A stretch of DNA of 64,000 bases from Deltaproteobacteria bacterium GWC2_55_46 (GTDB lineage Bacteria > Desulfobacterota > GWC2-55-46), in the NCBI GenBank assembly GCA_001595385.3, contig LVEI03000001.1:1145501-1209500 (forward strand), given 5' to 3'. Positions 25,401 to 32,922 of the stretch are shown piece by piece (position 1 is the first letter of the stretch; every line of letters begins with the position of its first letter). The translations under genes and the position numbers were made by a program. Below the pieces are notes generated by a model. That model was not told the origin of the DNA and searched no databases. It worked only from the letters and a program-made list of their open reading frames with translations.

Positions 25401-26411
25401 ATGAGGGAAGCAAGACTTTATTCAAAAGCCGAAGGAGAGATAGTAAACTGCGTTCTGTGCGCCTTCCGCTGCCGCATAAAGGACGGCCATCGAGGCGTAT
25501 GCGGCGTGCGTGAGAACATCGGCGGAGTGCTTTACACGCACACCTGGGGGTGCCTTGTCGCGGAGCAGATAGACCCGATCGAAAAGAAACCACTTTACCA
25601 CTTCCAGCCCTCCTCGCGTTCATTTTCCATAGCGACCGCGGGATGCAACTTCAGGTGCCTCCATTGCCAGAACTCAGAGATATCCCAGATGCCGAGGGAC
25701 GAAAAACAGATCCTCGGCGAGGAAACCACACCTGAAGAGATCGTTGCCGAGGCGTACGAGACAGGCTGCTCGAGCATCTCTTATACTTACACCGAACCGA
25801 CCATCTTCTTCGAGTTCGCACAGGATATCTGCGTACTCGCCAGTGGAAAGGGGCTGAAGAACGTCTTTGTCACAAACGGCTACATGACAAAGGAATGCCT
25901 GGATGAGATGAACGGCATACTCGACGCTGCCAACGTCGACGTGAAATCCTTCAGCGACTCGTTCTATAAAAAGGTCTGCGGCGCCAGGCTCGCGCCTGTG
26001 CTCGAATCGATCGAGCGCATGAGGAAGATCGGGGTCTGGGTGGAGATAACCACCCTTCTCATCCCGGGGATGAACGACAGCGACGAAGAGCTTAAAGAGA
26101 TAGCCAGATGGATATTCAAGACCGACAAGAGCATGCCCTGGCACATAAGCGCCTTCCATCCAGCGTATAAGATGACGGACATCCCGCCTACCCCCTTATC
26201 TACCCTTGAGAGGGCCCGCGCCATAGGGCTCGACGAAGGCCTCAGGTATGTCTACACCGGCAATATCCCGAACCACAAGGGAGAGTCGACCTGGTGCTAC
26301 AGATGCGGAGCCCTCCTTATTGAACGCCGCGGGTTCGTTGTCAGTAAAAACGATATCGCTGACTCGAAATGCCCAAAGTGCGGCTCCATAATAGATGGGG
26401 TCGATCTTTAA
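25401..26411 (+). CDS. amrS: AmmeMemoRadiSam-system radical SAM enzyme AmrS
   Basis: 336 residues. The N-terminal region carries a Cys-rich motif CVLCAFRCRIKDGHRGVCGVREN and the text TWGCLVAEQIDPIEKKPLYHFQP. The radical SAM 4Fe-4S motif CNFRCLHC (Cys82, Cys86, Cys89) follows, then YTEPTIFFEFA, NGYMTKE, a PWHISAFHPAYKMTDIPPTP segment, and a C-terminal zinc-ribbon-like pair CYRCGALL ... CPKCGSII. This layout is that of AmrS, linked elsewhere with AmrA and the Memo protein AmrB in an unsolved modification pathway. Neither AmrA nor AmrB is adjacent here. Its start is 39 nt after the zinc-ribbon gene, probably one operon. Confidence 0.9.
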   Translation: MREARLYSKAEGEIVNCVLCAFRCRIKDGHRGVCGVRENIGGVLYTHTWGCLVAEQIDPIEKKPLYHFQPSSRSFSIATAGCNFRCLHCQNSEISQMPRDEKQILGEETTPEEIVAEAYETGCSSISYTYTEPTIFFEFAQDICVLASGKGLKNVFVTNGYMTKECLDEMNGILDAANVDVKSFSDSFYKKVCGARLAPVLESIERMRKIGVWVEITTLLIPGMNDSDEELKEIARWIFKTDKSMPWHISAFHPAYKMTDIPPTPLSTLERARAIGLDEGLRYVYTGNIPNHKGESTWCYRCGALLIERRGFVVSKNDIADSKCPKCGSIIDGVDL

Positions 26412-26463
26412 ATCCCCCTGACCCTCCTTTATCGATCCATCCTGTGTTGGTTCCCCCGCAATC

Positions 26464-26472
26464 TGCTATAAT
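26464..26472 (+). promoter_or_regulatory. Extended -10 promoter of the MTH1187-rtcA pair
   Basis: TGC then perfect TATAAT (26467-26472). The leader of about 60 nt includes a CCCCC-TCAA-GGGGG hairpin just before the Shine-Dalgarno of the next gene. No TPP-riboswitch motifs are present. Confidence 0.5.
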
Positions 26473-26539
26473 TTTTATATGCGTCATTCTTTTATCCGGC
26501 AACAGCCCTACCCCCCTCAAGGGGGAAAAGGAGGATAAA

Positions 26540-26848
26540 ATGCTTGCTGAGTTCAGCATAGTGCCTGTAGGCTCAGGAGAGAGCATGGGAGACGCCATAG
26601 CGAGCGTCCTCAAGATAGTCGACCAGAGCGGCCTTCCTTACAAGGCCTCGGCGATGGGCACCATCGTAGAGGGCGGCTGGGACGAGATAGTCTCGCTCGT
26701 TAAAAAGTGCCATGAGGAAGTGCTCAAGAAGGCCCCCAGGGTCACAAGCACGATCCAGTTCGACATCAGGCCCGGGAAGCCTCAGGACCGCCTGACCGAG
26801 AAGCTCAAAAGTGTCGAGAAGCGCCTCGGCAAGGAGGTCAAAAAATAA
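26540..26848 (+). CDS. MTH1187-family thiamine-binding-type protein
   Basis: 102 residues from the ATG at 26540, placed 5 nt after AAAGGAGG; longer in-frame starts are not conserved. The whole chain is the MTH1187/YqgV fold: EFSIVPVGSGESMGDAIASVLKIVDQSGLPYKASAMGTIVEGGWDEIVSLVKKCHEEVLKKAPRVTSTIQFDIRPGK. Members bind thiamine or related hydroxymethylpyrimidine compounds, so a role in vitamin handling is plausible. Its stop overlaps the proposed AUA start of rtcA in ATAA. Confidence 0.9.
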   Translation: MLAEFSIVPVGSGESMGDAIASVLKIVDQSGLPYKASAMGTIVEGGWDEIVSLVKKCHEEVLKKAPRVTSTIQFDIRPGKPQDRLTEKLKSVEKRLGKEVKK

Positions 26849-27885
26849 TAGAGATCGACGGCAGCTACGGGGAGGGCGGGGGCCAGATGCTCCGGACCGC
26901 CTTGAGCCTGGCCTCCGTAACAGGTCTGTCTATGCGCCTTTTTAACATCAGGGCTGGCAGGGCTCACCCCGGGCTACAACCCCAGCACATACAGAGCGCC
27001 AGGGCGGCCGCATACATAACAGGCGGTGAATTAAAGGGCGACCTTCCCGGCTCGATGTCCATAACATACATCCCAGGCAGGCCCAGGGCCGGGAGATATT
27101 TTTTTGACGTAGGGACAGCTGGCTCCGCCGGACTGGTATTCCAGACCGTCGCGCCTGCGCTCTTCTTCGCGCCCGCCCCATCAGGCGTCACCATAAAAGG
27201 CGGCACCCATGTCCCATGGAGCCCGCCGACAGACTACCTTGAAGAGGTCTTCCTTCCGGCGATATCGCCGATGGGCCTGCATGCGCGCCTCAATACCGCG
27301 GCACGCGGCTATTATCCAGCCGGCGGCGGCTCGATAACGGCTTCGATAAGCCCTGCCAAAGCCCCGGCCTCACTCTTACAGATAATAGAGCGCGGCAGGC
27401 TTGAAAAAATCAAGATAATATCCGCTGTCTCAAACCTTCCGATCTCGATCGCCGAGCGCCAGATAAAAGGCGCCATCTCAAGGCTCCTTGAGTTTTCATC
27501 GCTGATAGAGGCTGCCTCTATCGAGGCGCCTTCACCGGGAAGGGGCACCTCGGTATTCATACTCGCCTGCTACGAAAACCTGAGGGCCGGGTTCACCGCC
27601 CTCGGCGCCAGGGGCAAAAGGGCCGAGACGGTAGGGGCTGAGGCTGCTGAAGATTTTATCTCCTACGCCACAGGACTGGGCGCCCTCGACAACCACCTCT
27701 CTGACCAGGTCCTCATTTACATGGCCCTTGCAGGCGGACGCTCCTTTTATAGCGCGTCTCAAATAACCGGCCACCTGCTTACCAATATCCACGTTATCGA
27801 AAAATTCCTGCCCGTTAAGTTCCATGTGGAAGGCAATGCAGGGCAAGTGGGGCTTGTGCGCGTAGATGGCGCGGGATTTTCCTGA
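26845..27885 (+). CDS. rtcA: RNA 3'-terminal phosphate cyclase RtcA (proposed AUA start)
   Basis: 346 residues if it begins at ATA 26845. RtcA converts RNA 3'-phosphate to a 2',3'-cyclic phosphate using ATP. The conserved N-terminus IEIDGSYGEGGGQMLRTAL starts right after this ATA codon; the first ordinary start, ATG 26887, would delete the ATP-handling IEIDGSYGEGGGQ. AAGGAGGT lies exactly 7 nt before the ATA. Other marks: GLQPQH, GTAGSAGLVFQTV, GTHVPWSPPTDYLEEVFLP, GYYPAGGG and DQVLIYMALAGG. The adenylylated His is in GHLLTNIHVIEKFLP (about residue 310, against His309 in E. coli). The gene overlaps the previous stop by 4 nt. No rtcB or RtcR is adjacent. Confidence 0.93.
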   Translation: MIEIDGSYGEGGGQMLRTALSLASVTGLSMRLFNIRAGRAHPGLQPQHIQSARAAAYITGGELKGDLPGSMSITYIPGRPRAGRYFFDVGTAGSAGLVFQTVAPALFFAPAPSGVTIKGGTHVPWSPPTDYLEEVFLPAISPMGLHARLNTAARGYYPAGGGSITASISPAKAPASLLQIIERGRLEKIKIISAVSNLPISIAERQIKGAISRLLEFSSLIEAASIEAPSPGRGTSVFILACYENLRAGFTALGARGKRAETVGAEAAEDFISYATGLGALDNHLSDQVLIYMALAGGRSFYSASQITGHLLTNIHVIEKFLPVKFHVEGNAGQVGLVRVDGAGFS

Positions 27886-27930
27886 TTTTCCTGAAAACAC
27901 AGAAGAAATCTGCTATGCTTTAGCATTCCA

Positions 27931-28530
27931 ATGAACTTTCCATCGGGATTCATAGAAAGCTTTTCTCTCGCCCTGATACCGCTCTTCGTAGCCATGGAGC
28001 CGATCGGCCTCATACCCATCTACCTTTCCATCACCAGGGAGATGGACGCCAGGCAGAAAAAGAGCGTCCTTTTCTATTCACTCGTGACCGCCGCCGCCAT
28101 CACGATAGCCTTCCTCTTCGTGGGCAGGGCCGTCTTTCTATCGCTCGGCATCACTATTCCCGATTTCCAGATAGCCGGAGGCCTGATCCTCCTTTCAATT
28201 GCCATCGTCGATATAATCCATACAGCCAGGGGGACCCCCGGCATAGCGCCCACGCCGGGGTTCGGGGTCGTGCCCATCGGCACGCCGCTGATCGCCGGGC
28301 CCGCCGCCCTTACAACACTTCTCATACTGAGCGACCTTTACGGCTTTACCGTGACCCTCTCGGCGCTCCTGGTAAACCTCCTTATTATCTGGATCGTCTT
28401 TCTTTTCTCCGAGAGGATAGTCGGCTATATCGGCGAAAACGGGGCGCTGGGCATATCGAAGGTCATCTCACTCCTCCTTGCCGCCATAGCGGTGATGATG
28501 ATAAGAAGGGGGCTGGAAGCCCTTCTATAG
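27931..28530 (+). CDS. MarC-family inner-membrane protein
   Basis: 199 residues with six TM helices, the size and topology of the MarC/NAAT family. Recognisable are SLALIPLFVAMEPIGLIPIYLSITREM, the internal GRAVFLSLGITIPDFQIAGGLILLSIAI and GVVPIGTPLIAGPAALTTLLIL, which carries the conserved Pro/Gly-rich loop. Physiological substrate is unknown; early links with multiple antibiotic resistance are not supported, and some relatives move amino acids. A TGCTATGCT element lies just upstream of its ATG. Single-gene unit. Confidence 0.85.
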   Translation: MNFPSGFIESFSLALIPLFVAMEPIGLIPIYLSITREMDARQKKSVLFYSLVTAAAITIAFLFVGRAVFLSLGITIPDFQIAGGLILLSIAIVDIIHTARGTPGIAPTPGFGVVPIGTPLIAGPAALTTLLILSDLYGFTVTLSALLVNLLIIWIVFLFSERIVGYIGENGALGISKVISLLLAAIAVMMIRRGLEALL

Positions 28531-28568
28531 CGACCGCCTTCCATTGATTTCGGTCATGGAAAGGGGCA

Positions 28569-28604
28569 TGAAAATAAGTTATATTGTACGCGAACTTATT
28601 TTCA
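28569..28604. promoter_or_regulatory. Perfect 12-bp inverted repeat upstream of the CopD-like gene
   Basis: TGAAAATAAGTT and AACTTATTTTCA, separated by 12 nt (ATATTGTACGCG), about 20 nt before the ATG at 28625. It could be an operator that overlaps a promoter (TATATT in the centre) or an mRNA hairpin; there is no T-run to make it a clear terminator of marC. Confidence 0.5.
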
Positions 28605-28624
28605 CTCAGGAGGTTCCGTTTTAG

Positions 28625-29098
28625 ATGATCCTTAAAATCTCGCTTCTGCTGCATATACTTTCCGCCATATTCTGGATAGGGGGCATGCTCTTTCTCGTCC
28701 TCGTCGTCGCCCCATATTTGAAGAGCGTGCCAGACCCCAAGGCCAAATCCCAGATATACCAGGTCGTGGGCAAGCAATACAGGTTCTGGGGATGGGTCTC
28801 CATAGTGACCCTGCTTGTGACCGGGCCCATTATCCTTAACGACCTCTACGGCCTTCCGTTTACAGCCCTTTTTGACCCCTCCCTGCACTCTACAGGCTTT
28901 GGACAGGCGATAGTAGCGAAGCTCTCCCTTGTCGCGATAATCGTCATCTCCAGCCTTGTGCACGACTTCTGGATAGGGCCAAAGGCGAGGACATCGCCAA
29001 GGCATTCGAACATAGCCCGGTTTTTCGGCAGGATAAACCTCCTTATAGCCCTGCTCATAGTCCTTTTCGCGGTATTCATAAGGACAGGGGGGATCTGA
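28625..29098 (+). CDS. CopD/DUF4149-like membrane protein
   Basis: 157 residues with four TM helices. The first, ISLLLHILSAIFWIGGMLFLVLVVAPYL, has the H-x-x-x-A-x-x-W-x-G pattern of the CopD/DUF4149 superfamily; the conserved His could bind metal or heme. The segments QYRFWGWVSIVTLLVTGPIIL and VAKLSLVAIIVISSLVHDFWIGPKAR, with a second His, fit helices 2-3. The role is unknown. A strong AGGAGG precedes it, and the next gene begins directly at its stop (TGAATG), so the two are coupled. Confidence 0.7.
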   Translation: MILKISLLLHILSAIFWIGGMLFLVLVVAPYLKSVPDPKAKSQIYQVVGKQYRFWGWVSIVTLLVTGPIILNDLYGLPFTALFDPSLHSTGFGQAIVAKLSLVAIIVISSLVHDFWIGPKARTSPRHSNIARFFGRINLLIALLIVLFAVFIRTGGI

Positions 29099-29668
29099 AT
29101 GCACAAGTTCAACCCTGAGCACCTGGAGCGGCTTCTAAGCGATGAGAGATATCGCGAGATAGACCCGGAGCGCGTACTCCGCGAGGCGGGGCTTAAGCCA
29201 GGGGACATATTCGCCGACATCGGCTCGGGCCCGGGCTTTTTCACCATACCTGCCGCCAGGATAATCGGCCCGTCCGCCATGGCCTTCGCCATAGACACCC
29301 AGGCCGAGATGCTCATCGACTTGAGAGACAGGAGAAACCCTCCCGATAACGTGGTGCTCATGAAATCCGAGGAGTACGAGCTCCCGCTCGCAGACTCGGA
29401 GGCCGACTTCGCGCTCATGGCATATGTCCTCCATGAAACAGGGGACAAAACGAGGCTTCTCCTGGAGATAAAGAGGGTCATGAAGCCCGGCGGGAGGCTC
29501 CTTGTGATAGACTGGGAGAAGAAATCCGAGGAGAAGGGCCCCCCTGTCGAGGAACGCATTACAGGGCGCGAGGCACGCTCTTTTATGGAAGAGGCCGGCT
29601 TTGATGTGATACAGATGGGGCCCATGAACCCCTCGCATTACAAGCTCCTGGCCAGACGCCCCGCCTGA
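29099..29668 (+). CDS. Class I SAM-dependent methyltransferase
   Basis: 189 residues, Rossmann-type. Motif I is FADIGSGPGFFTIPAARIIG, followed by the acidic AIDTQAEML (binding the SAM ribose), then ADFALMAYVLHETGD and the post-motif KPGGRLLVIDWEKK. The substrate is not evident; such small UbiE/COQ5-like enzymes methylate metabolites or arsenite. No Cys cluster for ArsM is visible. Start ATG abuts the preceding stop. Confidence 0.85.
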   Translation: MHKFNPEHLERLLSDERYREIDPERVLREAGLKPGDIFADIGSGPGFFTIPAARIIGPSAMAFAIDTQAEMLIDLRDRRNPPDNVVLMKSEEYELPLADSEADFALMAYVLHETGDKTRLLLEIKRVMKPGGRLLVIDWEKKSEEKGPPVEERITGREARSFMEEAGFDVIQMGPMNPSHYKLLARRPA

Positions 29669-29716
29669 CAAAGCGCCCCGCTTTTGTCATAATCGCCATA
29701 AACCCGGGAGGCTGGA

Positions 29717-30247
29717 ATGGAAGCGAAGATAGACGGCAGGATCTCCCTTGTAAAAGGCGACATAACCCTTGAAGAGACGGACGTCATCGTAAATGCCGCC
29801 AACAGCAGGCTTGCGGGCGGCGGCGGGGTAGACGGCGCTATACACAGGGCCGGCGGCCCCAGGATAATGGACGAGTGCAGAAAGATCGGCAGTTGTCCTA
29901 CCGGGAGCGCTGTCATCACAAGCGGCGGAGAGCTCAAGGCCAGATACGTCATCCATACCGTCGGGCCCATCTACAAGGACGGAGCGCATAACGAGCCCAT
30001 GCTCCTTGAGAGCGCGTACCGCACAAGCTTAAAGCTCGCCCTCGACAAGGGGCTTCAATCCGTCTCCTTCCCCTCCATAAGCACAGGGGCCTATGGCTTC
30101 CCGATAGAAGAGGCATCCCGCATAGCGCTCTCCACTGTGATCGACTTCCTTAAAAAGAACGGCAATCCTTCCCTCGTGCGTTTTATCCTCTTCTCTGACA
30201 AGGATTACGCGGTCTACAGCCGCACACTCTCAAGCCTGCTGCCTTAG
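29717..30247 (+). CDS. Macro-domain ADP-ribose hydrolase (YmdB-like)
   Basis: 176 residues consisting of one macro domain. It binds and usually hydrolyses O-acetyl-ADP-ribose or ADP-ribosyl esters. Family signature: DVIVNAANSRLAGGGGVDGAIHRAGG near residue 23, PTGSAVITSGGELKARYVIHTVGP and VSFPSISTGAYGFPIEEA. Asn and Asp residues in VNAAN and GGVDGA form the ADP-ribose site. It ends CT-type helix YSRTLSSLLP. Stand-alone gene; no ADP-ribosyltransferase is adjacent. Confidence 0.93.
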   Translation: MEAKIDGRISLVKGDITLEETDVIVNAANSRLAGGGGVDGAIHRAGGPRIMDECRKIGSCPTGSAVITSGGELKARYVIHTVGPIYKDGAHNEPMLLESAYRTSLKLALDKGLQSVSFPSISTGAYGFPIEEASRIALSTVIDFLKKNGNPSLVRFILFSDKDYAVYSRTLSSLLP

Positions 30248-30262
30248 ACAACCCAGCCTTCC

Positions 30263-30291
30263 TTGACACAACCTTGACCGCAGACCATAAT
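30263..30291 (+). promoter_or_regulatory. Sigma-70 promoter of the rhodanese pair
   Basis: Perfect TTGACA at 30263-30268, 17 nt, CATAAT at 30286-30291; start near 30298, ATG at 30338 behind AAAGGAG. Confidence 0.6.
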
Positions 30292-30337
30292 CTTAGTGTA
30301 TGGATTTTTTCTCCATTTTCATGCAAAGGAGTACTCA

Positions 30338-30754
30338 ATGGACGAATTTGCGGGCGAAGTCCCTGTTTCCAGCGAAGACTTTAACAGGGAAAACGATATA
30401 GCCATATTCATGGGGCCTGTTATGAGCATGTACCCGGAGATAAGCGCTAAAGAGATCAACTCCCTCGTCGAGAAAGGCACGGCGTTTACGCTTATCGACG
30501 CAAGGGGGCCTCAAGAGTTCGCCTCAGGGCATATCTCAGGGGCGATAAACATCCCGGCAGCCTCGATAGAGCGTGAGTGCGCCGGGCTCGACAGGAACGG
30601 GCTCATAATAGTCTACGGCTCTGACGGCTGGAGGACGGAGAGCGCGGTGGCCGCTGACAAGCTACATACCCTGTATTTCAAGAATGTGCTCCGCCTGTCC
30701 GGCGGTCTGGCATCATGGAGGAGCAGCGGATGTTCAGAGACACAGGCGGCATAG
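30338..30754 (+). CDS. Rhodanese-like domain protein, active-site Cys missing
   Basis: 138 residues from the ATG at 30338, which has AAAGGAG at 30325. One rhodanese domain: YPEISAKEINSLVEKGTAFTLIDARGPQEFASGHISGAINIPAASIE, then the site loop IIVYGSDGWRTES, then LRLSGGLASWRSSG. In active sulfurtransferases the loop is (V/I)YC-x-x-G-x-R-S; here the Cys is Gly94, so persulfide chemistry is not expected. The gene is followed 20 nt later by a second rhodanese with the Cys intact. It may have a structural or sensing role. Confidence 0.8.
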   Translation: MDEFAGEVPVSSEDFNRENDIAIFMGPVMSMYPEISAKEINSLVEKGTAFTLIDARGPQEFASGHISGAINIPAASIERECAGLDRNGLIIVYGSDGWRTESAVAADKLHTLYFKNVLRLSGGLASWRSSGCSETQAA

Positions 30755-30774
30755 CATAAAGGAGGTGCGGGACC

Positions 30775-31122
30775 ATGGTAAGGGAGATAGAGACAGACGA
30801 ACTTAAGGAAATGATGGACAGCGGCGAGAGCTTTGTCCTCGTAAACGTCCTCGATGCGGAAGATTTCGAGGATGAGCACATATGCGGTTCCATCAACATA
30901 CCGGCTTCACTGATAGCAAAGGAAGCCCTTGACATGCTCAACAAGGACGACACGATCGTACTCCACTGCTCCGGGCCGGCATGTTCCGCAAGCGCGGTGG
31001 CGGCGGAGAAGCTCGACGCCCTCGGCTTCAGCGACATCTGGCGGTACAAGGGCGGGATAGAAAAATGGAAACAGGCCGGATTTTGCATGGAAGGGCTTGC
31101 CTACAAGGGGAAGGTGGCCTGA
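30775..31122 (+). CDS. Rhodanese-like sulfurtransferase
   Basis: 115 residues, one rhodanese domain with the active Cys65 in VLHCSGPACSASAVAAEKL. It accepts and passes on sulfane sulfur as a Cys persulfide. The rest of the fold is complete (ETDELKEMMDSGESFVLVNVLDAEDFEDEHICGSINIP; WRYKGGIEKWKQAGF). Paired with the Cys-less rhodanese directly upstream, probably in one transcript. The stop codon TGA is part of the first unit of the octamer tandem repeat at 31116. Confidence 0.9.
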   Translation: MVREIETDELKEMMDSGESFVLVNVLDAEDFEDEHICGSINIPASLIAKEALDMLNKDDTIVLHCSGPACSASAVAAEKLDALGFSDIWRYKGGIEKWKQAGFCMEGLAYKGKVA

Positions 31123-31179
31123 GGGCCTGAGGGCCTGAGGGCCTGAGGGCCTGAGGGCCTGAGGGCCTGAGGGCCTGAG
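31116..31179. repeat. Eight perfect tandem copies of GGCCTGAG
   Basis: Eight uninterrupted octamer units, 64 bp, beginning over the last codons of the rhodanese gene and lying between it and the convergent ABC permease. Each unit contains GGCC and the array can fold on itself in many registers. Copy number is likely variable by slippage. On the minus strand the array is free of stops, which gives a meaningless LRPSGPQA-type frame. Confidence 0.95.
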
Positions 31180-31225
31180 GGATTGAAAAAGCCTCCTTAC
31201 CGGCAAGGGGAAAAGAGATTCCTAT

Positions 31226-32023
31226 TCACTCCCCGACCTTCGCAAGAAGGCCCTTCCTTTTGGCCACCCTGAAGTTCCAGTAGAAGAAAGCTACCGACAG
31301 GATCACATAGACCGCGTTGAGCCCGGCGGCCCAGATAAGCTCCCTTGCCGGGAATATGCCTGTACTTAAGACCATCCTCATGCCTTCGAAAACGTGGGCC
31401 GCCGGGGTAAGGTTCGCGGCCACCCTGAGGAACCATGGCAGCACCGCCACAGGGTAGAAGACCGCCGAAATCGGCTGAAAGAGGAGCGCTACGCCCCACG
31501 CGAGCACTTCCGCCTCCTGCCCGAACCTCAATATCAGCGCGGTCGTCACTATGCCCACGGCCCAGCCCATCACTATGAGGTTTAATACCAGCGGCACGAA
31601 CGAAAAGCCCAGGACGAAGATGTTGAAGCTGTAAAGGAGCCAGGCGAGAGAGACCATCACCGTAGAGGTGAGGATGAGCTTTATCACGCTCAGGAACAAA
31701 AGAGACAATATGTACTCGGTAGCGCTCAGGGGGCTTACGAAGATATTCAGGAGGTTCCTCGACCATACGTCCTCGAGGAAAGAAACCGATATCCCCTGCT
31801 GGCTCCTGAAGAGCATGTCCCACAGGATGAGGGCCCCTATGAAAAACGTCACGAAGCCGGGGAGAGCGCCCTCCTGCCTTGAAAGATAGACTGTAACGAA
31901 GCCCCAGACAAGCAGGTCCAGCACCGGCCAATAGAAGATCTCCATGAGCCTCGGCAAGCTCCTTTTATAGAGATACAGGTGGCGCATGGTGTAGCCCATT
32001 ATCCTCTGGGTCCTGGGGCTCAC
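31226..32023 (-). CDS. ABC-2 type transporter permease
   Basis: 265 residues from the GTG at 32023 that overlaps the ATPase stop (GTGA); an ATG at 31999 is an alternative. Six TM helices of the ABC-2 fold, with the conserved amphipathic start LYLYKRSLPRLMEIFYWPVLDLLVWGFVTVYL, then FITFFIGALILWDMLFRSQQGISVSFLEDVWSRNLLNIFVSPLS and the C-terminal helices. With the ATPase at 32020 it makes a two-gene exporter, resembling drug, Nod-factor or polysaccharide exporters. Substrate unknown. Confidence 0.88.
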   Translation of the reverse strand: MSPRTQRIMGYTMRHLYLYKRSLPRLMEIFYWPVLDLLVWGFVTVYLSRQEGALPGFVTFFIGALILWDMLFRSQQGISVSFLEDVWSRNLLNIFVSPLSATEYILSLLFLSVIKLILTSTVMVSLAWLLYSFNIFVLGFSFVPLVLNLIVMGWAVGIVTTALILRFGQEAEVLAWGVALLFQPISAVFYPVAVLPWFLRVAANLTPAAHVFEGMRMVLSTGIFPARELIWAAGLNAVYVILSVAFFYWNFRVAKRKGLLAKVGE

Positions 32024-32763
32024 TGTCCGGGCCTCGCTATCTTGATGAAGACCTCCTCGAGGCTTCTCCCTCCGAACCTTTTGATGATGCTCTCGGGCCG
32101 GCCAGCGGCTATTATCCTCCCCTTGTCCATGAATATGACCCTGTCGCACATCTCTTCCATCTCTTTCATGTTATGCGAGGTGTACAGGATGGAAAGCCCA
32201 TGCTCCACTTTTATTTTTTTAAGGAGCGTCCTGGTCTTGTCGGCTATGTCAGGGTCCAGGCTGGCGGTAGGCTCGTCCAGGAAGAGTATACGGGGGTTAT
32301 TAAGAAGGGCCTTGCACAGGCATACCCTCGTTATCTGCCCTGATGAGAGCCTTCGTGTAGGGGTATCCTTGATCTCCAGTATCTCGAAGGTGGAAAGAAG
32401 CTCCCTTATCCGGGCCTTGCGGCCTGAGATGCCGTAGAGCCTTGAGAAGACCGTCAGGTTCTCCTCTACGGTAAGCGCGTAAGGCAGCGATATATACGAT
32501 GAAGAGAAGTTGACCTGCCCCAGTATCTTCTCCCTCTCGGTCCTTATGTCCAGCCCGAATATCCTGATATCGCCTCCGGTCGGTGTCGTAAGCCCGAGGA
32601 GCATCTGAAGGGTCGTGGTCTTGCCGGCTCCGTTGGGCCCTATGAGGCCGAGTATCTCGCCCTCATACATCTCAAAGGAGATGTCGTCAACGGCCTTTTT
32701 GTAGCCGTTAAAGACCTTCGTAAGCCCCTTCACCTCTACTATCGTGCCCATCGAAGCACCCAT
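32020..32763 (-). CDS. ABC transporter ATP-binding protein
   Basis: About 247 residues from ATG 32763, behind GGGAGGGG; ATG 32751 is equally possible. Walker A GPNGAGKTTT, Q-loop in LGQVNFSSSY, signature LSSGQ in RRLSSGQITRVCLCKALL, Walker B ILFLDEP, D-loop SLD and H-loop YTSHNMKEM are all present. The pattern is that of ABC-2 drug/NatA-type ATPases. The permease start overlaps its stop codon, so they are coupled. The signature is LSSGQ instead of the common LSGGQ, a mild variation. Acts at the inner membrane. Confidence 0.92.
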   Translation of the reverse strand: MGASMGTIVEVKGLTKVFNGYKKAVDDISFEMYEGEILGLIGPNGAGKTTTLQMLLGLTTPTGGDIRIFGLDIRTEREKILGQVNFSSSYISLPYALTVEENLTVFSRLYGISGRKARIRELLSTFEILEIKDTPTRRLSSGQITRVCLCKALLNNPRILFLDEPTASLDPDIADKTRTLLKKIKVEHGLSILYTSHNMKEMEEMCDRVIFMDKGRIIAAGRPESIIKRFGGRSLEEVFIKIARPGQ

Positions 32764-32856
32764 GCCCCTCCCCTCCCCATCCCACTCCCACTCCATGATA
32801 TCCCGCAAATTTTCATTCTATCCTCTATTCACGCCCAAGACAAGTGATGGGGCAAG

Positions 32857-32885
32857 TTGATGCAAGCCCATCGTTCTGATAGACT
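32857..32885 (+). promoter_or_regulatory. Putative sigma-70 promoter of the site-2 protease gene
   Basis: TTGATG at 32857-32862, 17 nt, TAGACT at 32880-32885; moderate match. Confidence 0.35.
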
Positions 32886-32922
32886 ATAGGTAGATAGCTT
32901 TGACAGAAGCCCAGGAGGGCAG

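Noticed and set aside
26473-26539. Possible TPP riboswitch before the thiamine-binding-type gene
   Set aside because: The leader is only about 60 nt and lacks the conserved TPP aptamer words; only a small C5/G5 hairpin is present.
30907-31206. Minus-strand frame with LRPSGPQA repeats
   Set aside because: It is the GC-rich octamer array read on the wrong strand, antisense to the rhodanese gene.
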